Source of the DNA: Eggerthellaceae bacterium
GTDB lineage: Bacteria > Actinomycetota > Coriobacteriia > Coriobacteriales > Eggerthellaceae
NCBI GenBank assembly: GCA_900754495.1
Contig: CAAEDC010000083.1
Location: 1-6,741 of the forward strand
Direction of reading: 5' to 3'
Length of the DNA: 6,741 nucleotides
This document shows positions 5,680-6,741 of this stretch, in pieces. The translations under genes and the position numbers were made by a program. The notes under the pieces are model-generated. The model was not told the origin of the DNA and searched no databases. It was given only the letters and a program-made list of their open reading frames with translations. How positions within the stretch are numbered: position 1 is the stretch's first letter; each line of letters starts with the position of its first letter.

Positions 5680-5703
5680 AACCGCCGCCTGCGACGGGCG
5701 GTT
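5680..5703 (+). promoter_or_regulatory. Hairpin near the 5' end of the tatA leader
   Basis: AACCGCC (5680-5686) pairs with GGCGGTT (5697-5703) around a 10-base loop. With the proposed start near 5674 it would sit almost at the mRNA 5' end, a place where stems commonly protect transcripts. ATTT follows, too weak a T-tract to be a confident terminator or attenuator. Further on, CAGAGGGC occurs twice, 13 bases apart (5719 and 5732). Confidence 0.4.
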
Positions 5704-5768
5704 ATTTGAAGCGAAGGACAGAGGGCGGAGGCAGAGGGCTTCCGTCTTTGCACAGTTGGAGGAACCGT

Positions 5769-6038
5769 ATGAAAATCCTGGGAATGGGCGTGCCCGAGCT
5801 GCTGATCATCCTGGCAGTCATCCTGCTGATCTTCGGCCCGAAGAACCTTCCGAAGCTCGGCAGTGCGCTGGGCAAGACCGTCAAGAACCTGCGCGAGGGC
5901 ATCGGCGGCGACAAGAAGGACGCCGAGGAGACCTCCGAGGTCGAAGAGGTCGTCGAGGAGGTCGTCGAGGAGGAGCCGGAGGAGAAGCCGGCCGCCAAGA
6001 AGACCACTCGCAAGGTGGTCACCAAGAAGGCCGAATAG
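5769..6038 (+). CDS. tatA: Sec-independent (Tat) protein translocase subunit TatA
   Basis: The 89-residue protein has the canonical TatA plan. There is a very short N-terminus (MKILGMGVPE with E10 at the polar position), a membrane helix at residues 11-22, the hinge FGPKNLPKLG (22-31), and an amphipathic helix to about residue 43. The tail is highly charged, Glu-rich (52-72) and then Lys-rich (73-88). TatA oligomerises to let folded, twin-arginine-tagged proteins cross the membrane with TatC. A TatB homologue would usually be longer, and in many Gram-positive bacteria one TatA-like protein serves both roles. GGAGG (5758-5762) supports ATG 5769. tatC is not in the window, so the receptor is encoded elsewhere. 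Within the tail a 12-base unit GAGGTCGTCGAG is exactly duplicated (5946-5957 and 5958-5969), encoding EVVE twice. Confidence 0.93.
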   Translation: MKILGMGVPELLIILAVILLIFGPKNLPKLGSALGKTVKNLREGIGGDKKDAEETSEVEEVVEEVVEEEPEEKPAAKKTTRKVVTKKAE

Positions 6039-6171
6039 CCCCAGGGCATCTCGCGGCGTGTGCATGAGCGCGCGCCGCGTTCTCGTTTCGACCGCGGCCC
6101 GATGCGGCGGCGTACGAGCGGGGGAGGGCGGCGCCAGGCCGCCGCTCCGGGAAATATCAGGTAAGAGACGG

Positions 6172-6208
6172 CGCGCCCGCGGGGCGCGTTCGTTGCGTTT
6201 AAACGAAC
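6172..6208 (+). promoter_or_regulatory. Tandem hairpins directly before the greA ribosome site
   Basis: CGCGCCC (6172-6178) pairs with GGGCGCG (6182-6188) around a 3-base loop, and GTTCGTT (6188-6194) pairs with AACGAAC (6202-6208) around a 7-base loop. They share base 6188, so only one can use it. The second stem ends exactly where the Shine-Dalgarno AGGTGAGG (6209-6216) begins. It contains the 10-base palindrome CGTTTAAACG (6196-6205). An extra 6-bp stem, GGCGGC/GCCGCC, lies at 6127-6143. No confident promoter is visible in 6039-6219, so greA may be read from the tatA promoter. Confidence 0.45.
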
Positions 6209-6219
6209 AGGTGAGGAAC

Positions 6220-6690
6220 ATGGCCAACGACAATTTCATCCTGACCCAGGAAGGCAAGGAGAAGCTCGAGCAGGAGCTGCACTACCTCGAGACCGAGAAG
6301 CGCGCCGAGATCGGCGAGCGCATCAAGGTCGCCCGCGAGTTCGGCGACATCTCCGAGAACTCCGAGTATGACGACGCCAAAAACGAGCAGGGCATGATGG
6401 AGGCGCGCATCGCCGAGATCTCCCGCATCCTGTCCGAGGCGACCGTCGTCAACGCGCCCAAGCGCTCCAGCAAGGTCAACATCGGCTCCACGGTGACCGT
6501 CGACATGGGCGGCCGCGAGCGCGTGTTCACCATCGTGGGCGGCGCCGAGGCCAACACCGCCGAGGGCAAGATCTCCAACGAGTCCCCGGTCGGCGCGGCG
6601 CTTTTGGGCCACAAGAAGGGCGACGACATCGAGACCACCGGCCCCACCGGCCGCGTCATCAAGATGTCCATCCTCAAAATCGAGCACTAG
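6220..6690 (+). CDS. greA: Transcription elongation factor GreA
   Basis: The 156-residue protein is close to the usual GreA length of about 158. Residues 1-75 form the antiparallel coiled coil that enters the RNA polymerase secondary channel. Its tip motif FGDISENSEYDDAKNEQ (41-57) carries acidic D43 and E46, equivalent to the E. coli D41/E44 pair that holds the catalytic magnesium. Residues 80-156 are the FKBP-like C-terminal domain, with SPVGAALLGHKKGDDIE (122-138) as its signature. It stimulates cleavage of backtracked RNA so that stalled polymerase resumes. ATG 6220 follows AGGTGAGG. An in-frame ATG at 6064 would add 52 Arg-rich residues and is rejected. It lies 181 bases after tatA on the same strand, which may mean co-transcription. 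Confidence 0.96.
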   Translation: MANDNFILTQEGKEKLEQELHYLETEKRAEIGERIKVAREFGDISENSEYDDAKNEQGMMEARIAEISRILSEATVVNAPKRSSKVNIGSTVTVDMGGRERVFTIVGGAEANTAEGKISNESPVGAALLGHKKGDDIETTGPTGRVIKMSILKIEH

Positions 6691-6705
6691 AAGTTGCGAC
6701 GGGGC

Positions 6706-6731
6706 GTGACAGGGGACGTTCCTGCTGTCAC
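6706..6731. repeat. REP-like inverted repeat downstream of greA
   Basis: GTGACAG (6706-6712) and CTGTCAC (6725-6731) are perfect 7-bp arms flanking a core of 12 bases, GGGACGTTCCTG, that is itself nearly palindromic around ACGT. From memory, TGACAG-GGGACG(G)TTC-type elements are dispersed intergenic repeats in many bacterial genomes, sometimes next to REP-associated (Y1/IS200-like) transposases. I cannot confirm copy number here. It begins 15 bases past the greA stop and could also act as a 3' stem; only ATTTGAATAA follows before the window ends. Confidence 0.55.
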
Positions 6732-6741
6732 ATTTGAATAA

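Larger units (their letters stand above)
5457..5768. other. Divergent intergenic region between psiE and tatA
   Basis: These 312 bases contain no convincing gene and must hold the promoters of both psiE (leftward) and tatA (rightward). Visible pieces, left to right, are a small stem ACGGC/GCCGT (5477-5481/5486-5490) in the psiE leader, the 8-bp dyad 5501-5539 with the psiE -10 candidate, a further TGCTATCAA at 5562-5570, an 11-base odd palindrome CCGTCCGACGG (5603-5613), the tatA -10 candidate and a tatA leader hairpin. The block 5541-5590 is noticeably richer in A/T than the genes on either side, as expected of promoter DNA. Confidence 0.7.

Noticed and set aside
6064..6219. In-frame upstream ATG extending GreA by 52 residues
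   Set aside because: GreA families start at the position encoded by 6220, which has its own Shine-Dalgarno; the extension is Arg-rich translated leader.

Overview
The window is GC-rich bacterial chromosome with dense, consistently oriented genes, good Shine-Dalgarno sites and no mobile genes. I recognise seven protein genes and one tRNA, all from ordinary families. The composition, the gene families and the strong use of TAG stops would fit an actinobacterium of the Coriobacteriia (Eggerthella/Gordonibacter/Slackia relatives). That placement is an inference, because there is no rRNA or marker gene to settle it.

Layout. Positions 1-171 are the tail of an upstream intergenic region with several small dyads. 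Positions 172-2746 hold a tight three-gene plus-strand cluster: an acetamidase/formamidase-family protein, a flippase-like (LPG-synthase transmembrane domain) membrane protein, and a PaaI/YdiI-type hotdog thioesterase whose start overlaps the preceding stop. After a 339-base gap with a candidate promoter, dyad and leader hairpin comes a single-gene unit (3086-4648): a full-length, fused two-domain family I CoA-transferase with its catalytic glutamate, a perfect Shine-Dalgarno and its own terminator. A tRNA-Pro(CGG) with its own candidate promoter and UUCG-loop terminator follows. The only minus-strand gene, a psiE-family membrane protein (5019-5456), is followed downstream by a long imperfect dyad. 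A 312-base divergent region separates it from tatA (5769-6038) and greA (6220-6690). The window ends in a REP-like inverted repeat.

How the genes fit together. They cover unrelated housekeeping and metabolic tasks: CoA-thioester chemistry (CoA-transferase and thioesterase), amide hydrolysis, Tat protein export, transcript-cleavage rescue of RNA polymerase, and translation of CCG codons. Only 172-2746 looks like an operon. I see no defence island, CRISPR array, prophage or biosynthetic cluster, and no undescribed multi-gene system. The points worth a second look are regulatory and compositional: a recurring TGCTANNNT extended -10 motif upstream of four transcription units, TAG as the stop of six of seven genes, dyads at the CoA-transferase and psiE promoters, a three-part fold beyond psiE, tandem hairpins touching the greA ribosome-binding site, and the terminal repeat.
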